DNA of 64,000 nt from Lunularia cruciata (GCA_948567375.1 OX419759.1:50496593-50560592), one strand, 5' to 3'. Positions 23,612 through 36,216 are shown, numbered from the stretch's first letter. The notes: generated from the letters alone by a model not told the origin. Made by a program: numbers and translations.

Positions 23612-23636
23612 AAACCAAGAGAATGAGGTAGGTAGG
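23557..23636. repeat. (GA)n microsatellite; left arm of an inverted repeat
   Basis: About 26 GA units (23557-23608) are followed by GGATAAACCAAGAGAATG and AGGTAGGTAGG. The reverse complement of this whole string, with one difference, lies at 23990-24036. Confidence 0.9.
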
Positions 23637-23639
23637 CAA

Positions 23640-24063
23640 TGCTCTCTAGTATATATACAGAACTGAGAATAGAGTGCAACTCACAAAGGAGGGTAGGCAC
23701 CAAGAACAATTGCACCACATAGGCAACGGCTTTCTAACTAACCCCAACCAAGTAGACTAAGTGAGAATTCAATGCTATACAAGTTCAGTCTTACTCTGAA
23801 CTAGTTCACACCTGTAGAGAGCTTGGAGTCTCAACACTCCCCCTCAAGCTCCTATCATCCTAACTAATCTAGAAAGACATCAAATGTGTCTCTAGGCACC
23901 CTATGCATTTGAGTACCACATCCATAAGCTCCATAGCTAGGCACCCTGTGTGTTCCCAAAGAGAGAAAGGCAAAGTATAATAACACTACTTACCTACCTC
24001 ATTCTCTTAGTTTATCCTCACTCTCTCTCTCTCTCTTGTGTGTGTGCAATGAGTTTCTTGACA
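23640..24063 (+). repeat. Candidate 5' LTR of a non-autonomous LTR element
   Basis: It starts TGCTCTCTAGTATATA and ends TTCTTGACA. It is followed at once by TGGTATTAGAG, one base different from the core of the initiator tRNA-Met primer site. Its first ~195 bases recur in direct orientation at 26556-26743. It also contains the right arm (23990-24036) of the inverted repeat that starts at 23557. Confidence 0.45.
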
Positions 24064-24074
24064 TGGTATTAGAG
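24064..24074 (+). promoter_or_regulatory. Candidate primer-binding site
   Basis: TGGTATTAGAG lies directly after the TG...CA segment. The usual plant sequence is TGGTATCAGAG. Confidence 0.45.
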
Positions 24075-24418
24075 TGATAGAGAGCACAAAGACCCTTGCA
24101 TGCATGCTAGTGCAAGGCAAGCTAGAGAAATGCAGCTTGGAGAGAGAAATCCTTGTTGTGGTGCAATAGCAAGACATGTTGCTAAACCCAAAGTTCTGTT
24201 CACTAGAAGATGATGAAGAGCTGTGGTGATATGACGCCTTGTCAAAACTTCCAAGGCATTTTTTAGGGCAAAGATGACTTTTTTTGACCAAAATAACATC
24301 AATGATGCCAATTGGAGAGTACCTTGTTCGAAAGACTCAAATTTAGTTGTCCACCAAATTTTAGCTCAATCAGAGCTTGCAATGATTGTTTCTTTGAGGG
24401 AGCATAAATTTTAAATAA

Positions 24419-26367
24419 AAAACTCCATAGCTAGGCACCCTATGTCACTACTAGTCTAAGCACACATGGTACCCAACCATCAGAACCCTCCACTATTGTT
24501 TCTAGTATTCCTTTTACTGGGTAGGGTAGTAACGGTAATGTAACCTATCATCATAACACGCACTCCGGGTCTGCTGGTCATCACTTCTAGCATTACCAAG
24601 GAGATATACAAAACACTCATAGAAGGAAAAAAATCTAAGCACAATGCCTACCTACCAATCCAAGCAAATTGGGCATACAAACAAGCATGCAAGTACAGAG
24701 AAGATCCAACCACAAGAATTAAATAACTCTCCATTCTTTTGGCAAAAATCAGTTTGAGAGCCTTCTACCCTATTCTCAAGCTAAAATCTGTACTCCAAGT
24801 TTCTTCCAAGCTGTACTCCAACTTCCAAACCAATTTTTACTCCAAGTGAGGAAATTCTATGCCTTTTTGAATGGGGAAACTCTATGAAACTCATATGAGA
24901 ATAAATTTATCTATGTTTCTTTGGTTCAAATGATCTATAACTCAATAAAAAGCCTATGAGATAAGCTTTTCAATGGTGTAAAGAAAACCATAATCTAACC
25001 ATTACAGCTCCTTTGACAAGCTCTCAAACTCCTTGTTCTTGATAATTTTCCCCAAATTTCTAGATCAGAGGTACACATAATCCTCATAAACTCTCTAGCG
25101 ACCTAAAATATTAAATCATAGTCATAAAACATAGGAGAATTGACATTCAATTATGATTAAAGATAGAAATGCTACACCAAGTTTACAAAAATATTTTTAG
25201 TAAAACTTGCTGCATCAACTCTCACTCTCCAAGGACCTAAAAGAAACCAAATTTTTCATAGTAATTGGTTGTAGACTTTTCCAAATCCCTACAAAGTTTG
25301 AAAGTCTAGTCCACTTCCTATCCCTAGATATGGATCAATTCTTGCGCTGAGCTAACTTGTGAGATCTGTAGACCCAGGTATGCTTGATCCAAGACCTTGA
25401 ATTCTCTATTTGAGGAATCCACATAGAACCTTTACAAAAAGGTGAAAGGCCTAATTAATAACAATGCTGAAAATTTTTATAAGCTGATTTGAATCAATAA
25501 CTTGAGGAGTGACCAAAAATCCAAACTTGATCATCATCTCATCTCCAACACCTTACTTTCCAAAGCTCCAACTTCAATCAACCAGATTTGATTTGAGATT
25601 GATTCAAAACTAGAATTTCTCATGCTCAACACTTTAACCATTTTGACTACTCTCCAAACTCACTAGTTGATCATAAAAATATGAGATTAAGTTTTCTAAA
25701 ATTTCAAGTTTGTACACTTGAGTATGAATTCTACCTCCCTTGATTCAATTTAACATAATCTCCCAAGAATCTACTCAAATCACTTGTTTTCTATCTTCAA
25801 ATTATAGCTTGTTTGGTCTTCTCTCCAACCATAGTCTCTTCTCCTTGAATTCCCTCCTTTAACTCCTTGGATGGTCAAAAAACACCATACTTTTCCTATT
25901 GGTACCCAATCACTTGCATTTTTGTCACTTAGTTGGTTCTCCTTTTGCCAAATGGATTCCCAAATTCCAACTTGAAGCCACTGAATGAGATTAAGTTCTT
26001 CTCCATCTATAAGAGCACATAGATTGTCAAGTCCTAGACCTGCTCATAAGTAAGCATAGGAAGAAAAATTAGATCCAAGCTTCCCATCACTAACTCCATG
26101 AATGCAGGCCCAAATTGCACTATCATCCAACCTTGAAGTTCATCATGGTGTTGAATCTGAAGCTTGATGAAAAAATGATTCGGGAGTGGTAGATTAGGAG
26201 CATGGGACATCTCCTACTCATGTGCTTCCTTTGATGCTCTTGTGCCCACGCTCTGCTACTACTCTCAATCCCCATGTCCTCCTTCCGCTTGAGACTCCTC
26301 AAATTAAAAACACACTCCGCATCTATCAACTCTCCACCACCTATATATATACCATAATCAATATGGC

Positions 26368-26443
<76 letters not shown>

Positions 26444-26551
26444 TTGCTCACATGGCAAAAGCCTAATCATAGGATCTGGCCTATAATTCACTCTAATAAT
26501 GTGGAGATAAACAATACTCAACTACACTAGTTACGCAAACCACAACATGAT
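24419..26551. repeat. Dispersed repeat R1, copy A
   Basis: Non-coding sequence about 2.1 kb long, repeated in the same orientation at 30990-33520 (copy B, interrupted) and in part at 36433-37143 (copy C). Shared landmarks are ACCTATCATCA near the left end, AACTCTCCAT with CTTTTGGCAAAAAT, CCATGAATGCA, AGCTTGATGA and ACCACAACATGATAG at the right end. No reading frame or known domain was found. It may be LTR-derived, or the internal region of a non-autonomous element. Confidence 0.6.
26370..26443. repeat. Compound (TA)n(GA)n microsatellite inside R1 copy A
   Basis: About 50 bases of TA repeats with one GT interruption run into about 10 GA units. Confidence 0.95.
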
Positions 26552-26555
26552 AGCA

Positions 26556-26743
26556 CTCTCTAGTATATAAAGAGTGCAACCCACAAAGGATCATAGGCAC
26601 CAAGAAACTTTGTGCCACATAGGTGGTGGCTTTCTAACTAACTCCGTACCAAGTAGACTAAGTGAAAACTCCATGCTATGTGAACTAGTTCAGTCTTACT
26701 CTGAACTAGTTCACACTTGTAGAGAGCTTGGAGTCTCAACACT
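26556..26743 (+). repeat. Partial direct copy of the 23640 segment (candidate truncated 3' LTR)
   Basis: It begins CTCTCTAGTATATA and ends GGAGTCTCAACACT, parallel to 23642-23838. The shared middle includes TCAGTCTTACTCTGAACTAG. It stops well short of the full left copy. Confidence 0.6.
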
Positions 26744-28200
26744 TCTAAACTATGATTCAATAGCTTTCATCTGACCCTCTTGTAGTACTTCCTTCCCCTT
26801 TTGCTTTTATGGATGCTATAGCTCAATAGGTCTACTTTACCCATTTAAGCCAACTCTAAAGATTTCAGATCTAGCTTGTTAAAAAACCATCTTTTAGGAA
26901 GGGAACTATTGGAACCCATAGAACCCCAAAGATAGGCATAGCCTATGATCTCTTGACCCAACATTCTAAACCAATATCAAAGCTTGGTAAATACTACAGC
27001 TATTTTTATAAATATTGAATTGCATAGGGTAGGTTTATAATATCAATACTTGTGAGGGTATTTTTGACATTTTCCTGATATTTGAGTGGAGTTGAGTTGC
27101 TTGTATGCAATAATAATTGCAAGTGAATATTAGGATCTACACATTGAATTGGGAATCCAAACTTTTCAGCTTGCATGGGTGCATAGGAAGCACAAGATGT
27201 GCGTAGAGGGTGCATGAGAAGCACATACCAAGCGCATAAGGAAATAGTTGGAGGTGCATAGAGAGCATGAGAGCATGCTCCATGCACCTCCAAAATAAGC
27301 TATAAGCTTCCTTGAGGGTGTAAGACATAGAGTGAAGCTCATCAAAAAATCTACCTTGCTCCTTTTTATTATTGGAATGTAGTCAAATCCAAACTATGTT
27401 GGAGAAAAGGGAGCTATAATGCACATTGGTGCATTTATGCTCTATTTGGATACATAGTTTGGGATTGCAAGTACTTAAAAGATATTATATGGAATTTAAC
27501 AAAGCTTATACACTAGCCATTATTAGATTAAATTATCTGATCCATACCCAAGATAAAGGTGACTTTATTTTAGTTAAAGTTGAAAGAGTGAGCACCACTA
27601 CTTTGGATTCTAGTCTATTGACTTTGTATTATTCCTAGGTGTTTGGCTCTGAGGAAAGAATTGAGAACTCTTGGATCCACAAGTCTTTTTGTTGCAAATT
27701 TTTCTTTAGTCTAAGTTTAGCCCATGTGAAGGAATGCTTGACTGAGTTTCTTGGTCAAGATAAGACCATATGCTTATGGGATTATTCCCATGAGTTTAGA
27801 TATTTCCTTTAGCCTTTTGACAATAGAAGAATTTTTGCCCAGTAAATTGAGTTAGTCTAGTAATTAATAACTTTGTAAGTATTTCACAAGTGCATAAACC
27901 TAGGAAAAGGAAGCACTCATCATCCTTCATTTGGAATTATCTCTCTCTCATTGAGTTCTTTAGTGAACAATGGCTTCAGTCTTGTAGGTACTTTGGAGTT
28001 TTAGCCTTGGAATAATTTGATGGAGTTTGGTTCTTTATCTTCTTAGTCCATAGTGCACTACCTTAAAAAGCCATCAAAGGTTTATCTTGAGTGATACGTT
28101 AGCTAATAAAGTAGCATGATTGACTTATTTCTTCTTACCCTTTTAATTGATGATAGAAATGGACAAGTTAGTAGATATACAAACTCAACAACCACCTCCA
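26744..28200. other. No recognisable gene; second GCATA-type motif cluster at 27172-27295
   Basis: The interval holds AT-rich sequence. Between 27172 and 27295 the words gtgcata, agcaca and gcatgag recur as in the 18.3-kb array. The plus frame 27426-27638 has no family signature. Confidence 0.35.
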
Positions 28201-28497
28201 TCAAAGGATTTCTTTCACATCAAGAAACATAGCCGCTTGTTCTTGAGCTCCTTGATTAGCTCTTAAGCTCTTAAGCTCTTGATTAGCTCCTTGATTAGCC
28301 ACTTGTTCTTGAGCTCCTTGATTAGCTCTTAAGATCCTTATAGAATAAGAACTACGAGCAAAGGTTAAGCTTATATGCAAAAATTCATCAATTAGTCCAA
28401 CTATACAAATAATTGTAGATTCTAATGAAGGAGAAAAGATATTTTGCCTATCTAATACATGTTGCATTTGAGGTTTGATAAAGAAAAGTGAGCTCAT
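28201..28497 (-). other. Unrecognised 98-codon open frame with a 66-bp internal repeat
   Basis: The minus-strand frame is open and ends in Gln/Ala-rich repeats (RANQGAQEQ). These arise from a 66-bp direct repeat starting at 28236 and 28302, each beginning CTTGTTCTTGAGCTCC. The start is arbitrary. It may be repeat-driven rather than a gene. Confidence 0.25.
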
Positions 28498-29617
28498 TTA
28501 GACAACTTTGAAAATTTCCCTCTAGTTCTTAGAATTATTTTTATGTAAATGAAAGTATCATCATGAAGAAGACATACAACCTATGGCACAAGAGGGTGTT
28601 GTATTCTTAGCTCTTATTATTGCATGTGGACCAAAGATGTCAAGGTGTACTACAAGAAAATACCTTAAATTCAAATTCAAATTTTACCAATTCCATTTCT
28701 TGTAGCCAAAGTTTAGACCCAATGAGAGGTTAGATATGCTCCTTGTGAAAATTCTTTTCATCAATATATAAAGATTGAATAGAAATAAATTGACAAACTA
28801 AATCATCACCCACTCAAATGATGTATGTTTATTGCCAACAAAAAAGAAGGAAATTTGTTCTTACAAGCATCATAACCTATAAGAACATCTTGTGCAAGTA
28901 GTAGTCCTATCTATCTACCTCTTCAAACACAATATCTTGAGTACCTATGATGGTGAAAACATCTGCTAGCATGCTATGGTTGACCAGAGGTCTCCCACCT
29001 GGCCGCCAATACTGAATTATTTCTAGAACTTACAATTGTGGAAATTGGCAAAACAAGGGTAGTTTAGAAAGTGTTGCACTAATATTTGTGAAATCTATCA
29101 TTCACAACAATCCCAAGTAAGAATGAAAAGAGACAACAAGATGTCTTTCAAAGGAAATAAGTCATTATGTAGAGAAATAGGAAAAAACTAACTTTTTAGG
29201 GCACATCTAAATTAATCAACATAATAAACCATGGTTTGCAATCTCTAGCAAAGTGAGATTGCAAACTATCATTTAGGACACAGAGTGAAGCTCAAGAAAG
29301 CATGCATGCTCTCCTTTGATTCTTGGAGAAATATATACAAAGGTCCAAGATGAGTGAATAATGCTCAATTGAATCATGAAATAAATATATAAATGTTCAA
29401 GTGATGTGATAGTATATCACAAGCCTAAACTTTATACATGTACCTTTATCAACTCTCAATGGTTAAGGCATTCTACTACAACATCCAAGTGTGGAAATAA
29501 GAACAACTGCCATCTTGGACTTAAAGACCACATAAAACACCTCTCTTGGTATGTCAAAGATGGATCTTGAAAGAGTTTGGCTAAACCATCATATGGGTCT
29601 TTGCTATAATCTCTCAA
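28498..29617. other. No recognisable gene
   Basis: AT-rich sequence with stops in all frames; nothing assignable. Confidence 0.3.
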
Positions 29618-30029
29618 TCAATCAAACTTCCATTCCTCAATGCAAAAGTCAATAGAAGAAAGTCTAGAGGCTTTAAATCTCTCTAAGGGTTCTAGCAAGA
29701 TATCATTAGATGAAGCGTGCAATGCACCATATGGATGATTAATGAAATATGGAACAAATGCACTATCATTTATAAATACATCCAAAACTAATATAGAATG
29801 TTCATGAAATGTAAAATAGAGTATAACTCTCAAACATCAAAGTCTCATCCAATAGCAATCCACCCCAATAAATATGCCCAAAAGGTATGCCCTTGTGTGA
29901 AATCCCTCCAATAAGAAATTTCAATCTCACATAGACCAAAGGAAGTCTATCATGTCTATCTATCCAAATCATAATCTCAAATGAAGACACATAATTTGAA
30001 AGTAGATCTTTAACTCTTGGATGAGACAC
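29618..30029 (-). other. Unrecognised pair of overlapping open frames, possibly one broken ORF
   Basis: The minus-strand frames 30029-29802 and 29833-29618 overlap by 32 bases and together read like one protein broken by a frameshift. Segments include YVSSFEIMIWIDRHDRLP and FINHPYGALHASSNDILLEP. I do not recognise the family. The surroundings are transposon debris, so an element-encoded protein is likelier than a host gene. Confidence 0.25.
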
Positions 30030-30989
30030 ATATCAAAAAGTACTCATACCTCTATAAGATGTCTATCCAAACCACTCAATCAACAAACACTACAAAGTGA
30101 AATATGAACTAATATCTCACATAATGTCCACTAGACATCCCATGTCTAAACCTAGGATCTTTTGGTATAGATCAAAAGAGTAAAGGTTACAAGGAATGAG
30201 TTATTGGGATGAGCAAATCCTACACATTATATCTTCAGGCCGTGCAACCTCATCTATCAAAATCATCTTCATCTCCTCAAGCAACTCCATCTGGCTATCC
30301 ATATCTCTAAAAGGGAGTGGGGTTGAGGAACCCCATGAAAATGCTATAAGACTATTTATAGTGTTTTGTGTATATTGAGCACTAAACTCTATGCAACTGG
30401 TTTGTGTTCTATGAGTCTCCATCTCTCTATGAGTATTCTAAGTCACATGAGTTTGCATCTCTATCCAAATCCATTAGTGTGCATGTCTATTGCAATCTAG
30501 ATCCTAACATAATGTGTTATGCATGAACTTGGGTCCTAGCCTCATGTAATTAAGCTCTAGTCTCCTTTAAAAAAGTAGTTTTGTGATTAAATTCAAAATA
30601 ATAAAACTCCTTCTAGAGCCTCCATCCTCTTCCAATCTCTCTTTCTCTCCTTTATTATAACATCTAACTCCACAAATCTCTTTGCTTTGCTCCTTACTTG
30701 GACCTAAAGAGTTCTTTATTCTCTATTACTAAATACCCCCTTTCAACAAGAAGAAGCTCTCTTGCTACTAAGTTTGCCTCACTCCCTTGAGTTAGGCTCT
30801 CTTCACTTCTCTATCTTTCCTTAACCTTAGCATAGGTAGTATAAGTAAACTCTCATGGTCCCTCTAAAGAAACACTTAAGTGAGTGTCTTCCATAAGAAC
30901 ATCCAAGACATGATATCATAGTATGTTTTTCTCTCTTTGGGAACACACTAGGTGCTTAGCTATGGAGCTTAAAATAGGATGTTATATGT
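30030..30989. other. No recognisable gene
   Basis: At 30936-30971 the sequence is the reverse complement, with a few differences, of 23927-23961 (the AAGCTCCATAGCTAGGCACC region). Otherwise nothing was seen. Confidence 0.35.
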
Positions 30990-33520
30990 AATAGACCTAT
31001 CACTATTAATTTAGACCCATTTGTCCTCCCACCGCCAAAACCTTATATCCTTATTTCCAACATTCCTTCTACCTGGTGGGAGAAAAAGTGCAACCTAACC
31101 TATCATCACAATATGCACACTTGGTTTGGATAATCACTTCCAACATGCCAAGGAAAAATACATAGCACACCTAAAGAGAAGGAACCTAAGCACAACATCT
31201 GCACACAAATCCAAACCAACTCAATGTACAATCAAGTATACAAATGTATTGTTCTGAGGACAAGGGAACTTCCAAGAGAAACACAAGGCCTCATTCCTCA
31301 ATACTCAAATACCCCAAAGGAGCACCTTGTCTTTTTTATATAACAAAGAGAATTCCTCTCAAAGAGAGCTCCACCCTTGGATTAGATATATGGATTGGTA
31401 ATATATCAACAAGCTCCACCCTTAGATTAGTTGCATGGATGGGTGACATGTTGATCCTTGTCCTATCTTGTTGGTCAAATTTTTTTGACTAGAAGGAATC
31501 TTTAGAGAATCTTTTTGTAGGAAGCTTAAAAAACATAGGTGAGATAAGGTTGGAAATCTCTTGATGAGGTGAACATGGGGAGAGAAGGCAACGCCTTTCA
31601 CTACAAAGGAATGCAAATTATTCAATTTTCAAGGCCTAATTCATCCATTTAGGCCTCCAAAATAAGCTTTGAAGTTTTCAAGATGCTTTTGGTCTTTGCT
31701 CTATTAGTAGAAGTAGTCTTTTAGTGACACCTCTATGTGATCTACTTAGACCATCACATATAACATCCTTCTAGATATTACCAAGTCAATTTTCACCTCT
31801 AGATAATATGTCTAGCTAATGATATTACAACAAAACATGGAGAGGATCCAAACACAAGCAACATAACAATAACTCTCCATGCTTTTGGCAAAAATATGCT
31901 TTAGAGCCTCCTTGCTATTAACAAGAGTTTCTCTCAATCTATACTTCAAGATTTTCTTCCACCATCTACTCTATGCTATGTCTTTTGGTGAGGAAATATT
32001 TGTAAGACTTAGTTAAATTTTTCTCTATAGCTCTAATTCAAATATTCTTGGTCTCAAAAAACACTTGCAAGATAAGTTTTTCAATGATATAAAGCAAACC
32101 CAAATTTGACAAATTTACCTTCTTTGAAAATGTTTCAAACTTAGTCTTATTTTGTTTAGTTTAATCTTATTTTCAAAACTCTAATCAAGACCCTAGTCCT
32201 AGTTCTTGCACAAATTATGTCAAAGTTTTGGCTAAGGTATTCATGTAAACACTAGGGAATAATCTAGCAAGATTTCACTCATGACTTCAAATTGGGAAAA
32301 TATTCAATTGTAGTTGGAGGCAAAATAACTCCTTGGTGCTTATGATAGTATTTCTAGTAGAGTATATCACTACCTATAAACCTTAAGCCAACCAAATTTT
32401 GTACAATAGGTGTTTTTTATCTGTGCCTAAATATTGGTGAGCTTTTCCATTCAAATTCAAACGAATTCAAATTATATAGTAATTTTATAATAATCTCCAT
32501 CCCTAATGCCTTTATTTTAAGCACTCCAACTTCAGTTTGTCATATCAGGTTTGAGATTGACTCAAAATTTGTCTTTCTTTAGCTCTACATAATCAAATAT
32601 TGTCATATCTCCAATGCTATTGACAGATCATGAAAAGCTGTCACAAAAATCTCAAAATCCTCTAAAGTGTTTGCTTCAATAAGAATTAGACCCTCCTTGC
32701 TCCAATTGATCACATCTTGCTTATAAGCTGCTCAAATATTGTGTTTCTTGTATTCACACCATGAAATGTCTGCTCTTCTTTCCAATGGTGGTCTTTTCTT
32801 CCCAAAGAGCCTTCTCAAACTTCCACAAATAGTGAAAACCCTAGACTCAATATGCTTGGATCAAACTCATGCACTTAGAGCACTTAGCAGCTACTCCTTC
32901 TGACACATGGACCCCAAAACTCCACTTCCAAGACCTCGAGGGAGTTTTAGTCACTCTTTGTCTACAAATAGATGTAAATGGTTAAATCCCAAACTTATCC
33001 ATAGGTAAGCACAAGGAGGATAATATGATATGGATTCTCCATCGCCAATACCATGAATGCAAGCCCAAAATGAGCTACCATCCAAGCCCAAAAGTGATAA
33101 TGGTGCATAATGTGAAGCCGGATGAGAAAAGGATTTAGGAAAGGCAAATCAAGAGCACAAAACATCTCTTAATCAAAATTTCCCTCCAACTCTCACACTC
33201 TACTACAACTCTCAAACAAACTTTTGCTCCCACATTTTATTACAACTCTTGACAAACTCACTTGCCGACATTCTACTCCAACTCAAGACTCATAAGACTA
33301 AAGAACTATATTTTTTATCAAGCTTCCACCACCTACATACATCAAAGCTTTGGATGTGGATAAGACCATAATTGACACAACCAATCACTTGAATGTACAA
33401 GGATTGTGCATATGGCAATAGATCTACCAAGAGATCACTCACATTATACAAAATATAAATTGATGTATAAACTATAACTACTTCACTCATTATGCAAATC
33501 ATGATACAATAATTTCCTCC
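30990..33520. repeat. Dispersed repeat R1, copy B, interrupted by an inverted G1 LTR
   Basis: It parallels copy A at 24419-26551 in the same orientation, with an interruption at about 31245-31782. Landmarks include ACCTAACCTATCATCACA, CTTTTGGCAAAAATATG and CCATGAATGCAAGCCC. Confidence 0.6.
31245..31782 (-). repeat. G1-family LTR in inverse orientation
   Basis: Reading the minus strand, it matches the G1 LTR from TCTAGAAGGATG through CTACTTCTACTAATAG, the GGAGGCCTAAATGGATGAAT hairpin and ATGTCACCCATCC, to an end at GAACAATACA (31245). It is more diverged than the paired LTRs and sits inside R1 copy B, so it inserted after that repeat was in place. Confidence 0.7.
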
Positions 33521-34139
33521 CTAGAAGCATCCAAGATACTATCTTCCAAAGGAACATGAGTTGTGCAAAATTAACATAAGGTAAAGGTTATCAAAAAATT
33601 TAAACAAGTTTTCAATGCAATTTACTATTCTATTCTACTCACTCTCTTCCTCCATTAGAGCATATACTACTCTATTCTCATTGAAAAATTCCTCCTCCTC
33701 CTCTTCCTTCTCCTCATCATGACTCTAATATGTAAGCTCATTTTCATCTAAGAACCTACTCTCAAAGATAAGTTGAGTTAGTTGTTTGATGAAAGTCTTC
33801 TTGAAGTGTCTCCTATCTGGATGATTTAGGTACCTTTGTAACATGAACAACTCCATTAACCTACTAGAAGAATAAGCTCAATCATAATCCTCAATCAAAG
33901 ATTGTTGAATCTTTGTCGTCATGTAGCAGATGATTGGCCCATGCACCACCTTTGGCCTCCTTGTTGGGAACAATAATGCACTTAGCATCTAAAAACCAAA
34001 TATATGCACATTGTCTTGAAGGATACCTCCTAGAAATTAAGTACATGATGGGGAACCAATTCTCCACTAAACTACTATCTATTGTTCTCTTCCTCCCACT
34101 TTGTAACAATATGGAGTTTAGCAACAGAATTAGTTAGGA
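33521..34139. other. No recognisable gene
   Basis: The minus frame 33891-34124 and its plus-strand shadow are open for about 70 codons without family motifs. A VENWFPIMYLISRR-like stretch is the only protein-like part. Confidence 0.3.
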
Positions 34140-34581
34140 CTTACAAAGTAGTGAATAGGCCAAATTAGCCTAGAATATACCAGAAGTATCTAGCTTAGCT
34201 TAGCTTAGCTTAGCTTAGCTTGCATCCAAAGTAAATAGGCATCCAAAGTAAATAAGCTTCTTGGCTAGCTTAGCTTGCATCCAAAGTAAATAGCATCTAA
34301 AAGGAAGCTTCTAAAAGCTTTCAACTAGCTTAGCTTGCAAGCCAAGTAGGCAGCTTCTAGAAAGAAGCTTCTTGGGAAGCTTCTTGGTTAACTTGGCTTG
34401 CACTCCAAGAAAGTGGCTCAAGGAAGCTTCTTGAGAAGTTTCTCAAGAGCCTTGTATGTTCCCTATAAATACCAAAACCAAAGCTCATGCTATGCATTTG
34501 GAGTTTTTTTGCATTCAAGTGTCCCAATGTGATCTTCCATTCTCTTATTTCTCTCCTTGGTCTTGGTCTTGGTCTTTTACA
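34140..34581 (+). repeat. Candidate 5' LTR of gypsy element G4
   Basis: It ends TCTTTTACA immediately before a primer-binding site. It contains a TATA box (TATAAAT, 34464-34470) and, at 34191-34220, six TAGCT units followed by degenerate AGCTT/TGCATCCAAAG repeats to about 34440. The left boundary is uncertain. The matching 3' LTR was not found. Confidence 0.5.
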
Positions 34582-34582
34582 T

Positions 34583-34593
34583 TGGTATTAGAG
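34583..34593 (+). promoter_or_regulatory. Primer-binding site of G4
   Basis: TGGTATTAGAG lies one base after the CA end of the candidate LTR. It has one mismatch to the core of the initiator tRNA-Met site. Confidence 0.6.
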
Positions 34594-34849
34594 AAGGAAT
34601 GGGATGGATGGAATTTCTGGACCACCAAATCCACTTCTGCCAAACCGTTGGGAATTTTGTGTCCAGATACTACCCAAGCATCATTTTGCACAATTCATCA
34701 TTTCAAGCTTTGGATAGGATTTTCTACATATGATCACCTTGTCTTAGGAACCCTTGGTGCTTCCGGTTGTAACTTATGCAAAATGGTGGAATTCTACATC
34801 CATGTGTTAATAAATTAGATAAATTGAGAATATTGTGATAGAGTAGAAT

Positions 34850-36135
34850 CCATGGCAGCGATGCCTAAAGTTATCCTTACTATGTAGCAACAAATTGAGC
34901 ACCTTACTTGATTGTTGGATTAATGAGACTGTCATAGACAAGAGCAGGTAGAGAGAGCACCAATTCAAGAAGGAGGGGGGAGAATCTGATTTCCAAAGCC
35001 TAAGGTATTTGAAGGCAAAAACCTTTTAGGTGCAGTAGAAAATTTTGTGTTTGATTGTGAATGTTATTTCAAAACAACAAACCTTCAAGATGAATGAATA
35101 CAAATTCTATTGGCCTCAAGCCAATTGGATGGAGTCACTAAATTATGGTGGCAATTCAAAGCGGAAAAAGCTTAGTGGTAGTTTTTCATGCCAATCTTGA
35201 CATGGGAAGAATTCAAGAGTGCAATAATTTGGCAGTTCCAAGCTATAAATGCCATGCAAGCCGCACGAGATAAGTTGGCAGAATTGAAGTAGATTGGCTT
35301 GATAAGAAGCTATATCACTCAATTCCAAAACACCATTATGAAAATTCTAGATATACTAGATGGAGAAGCTCTAGATTGCTTTGTGAGAGGCTTGAAGTCT
35401 TGCACCAAATTGGAAGTGACTATGCCTAAGGCCATAGACTTGGAAGAAGCTATGCAATTGGTTGAGCACTTTGATTCCTTGGTTGCAACAACTTGGTCTT
35501 GACCTTGGTCTAGCCCAAATCTACCCACACACTACACATGGGTGGAGGAGCCAATACCAATGGAGATCAATGCCATCTAGCAAAGACCTCTTGGCATAAT
35601 AGATCATGAAAGATTACAACAAAATGGTGGATGTTTCTATTGTCACTAAATTGGACACCGCATTGCAAAGTATCCACTCAAGAATGAGCAACCTTAACAA
35701 GTAGCCCAAATGGAAATTGTGGAGCAAGATGATCAGGGAAACAAGGAATCCCTATAGGAGATTGCAAGCCATTTATTGGGAACTTGTTTAGTCCAATGAG
35801 ATTGAAGGCTTGACCTATGCAAGTTTGCTTCACTTGCAAGGTAAGATATCTAATCATGACTGTAGTATTATGGTTGATTTTGGAAGTTAAAGAATTGTAT
35901 GTCTATGCAATTATCAAAGGAATTGGGTATGTCTATCAAGTCAATAATTGGAAGTAGATTGATGATGAAGAATGGTAGAAATTCTGCATTTTGTGTCTTG
36001 CATCCTGTTACCTTCAAGATTGGGAAGGAGTATTTGGAGTGGATGAGGTTTGTAGTGGCACTTCTCCACTATGATGTCATTCTAGGACTACCTTGGCTTG
36101 AAAGTCAAAAGGTTCAATTTGCTTGGACCCGACAA
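34850..36135 (+). pseudogene. G4 gag-protease remnant (Ty3/gypsy)
   Basis: The plus strand reads as a Ty3/gypsy gag. FPKPKVFEGKN is near 35000. The capsid core LWWQFKAEKA with LTWEEFKSAII runs over about 35140-35230, then ILDGEALDCFVRGLKS at 35358-35400. A zinc knuckle at about 35633-35672 has C-x2-C and His but its last Cys is now Tyr, with a stop inside. The aspartic protease starts near 35870, where the catalytic Asp-Ser/Thr-Gly has become Asp-Phe-Gly. It continues in 35899-36135, which ends HYDVILGLPWLESQKVQF, the typical gypsy protease tail. RT and the rest are missing. Confidence 0.8.
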
Positions 36136-36216
36136 TGAATTCAAGTACAACACCAAGGTAGGAATTTTTGATTAGGTTGTTTGGCACCCTTGAGTAAGAC
36201 ACCTAAGGATATTCCT

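Noticed and set aside
23557..23636. Possible GAGA-factor type regulatory site in the (GA)n tract
   Set aside because: The tract is one arm of an inverted repeat and a plain microsatellite; no nearby gene uses it.
34191..34440. TAGCT/AGCTT repeats considered as a CRISPR-like or satellite array
   Set aside because: Units are 5 bases to irregular longer words with no fixed spacers. The block lies inside a candidate plant LTR with a TATA box and a primer-binding site downstream.
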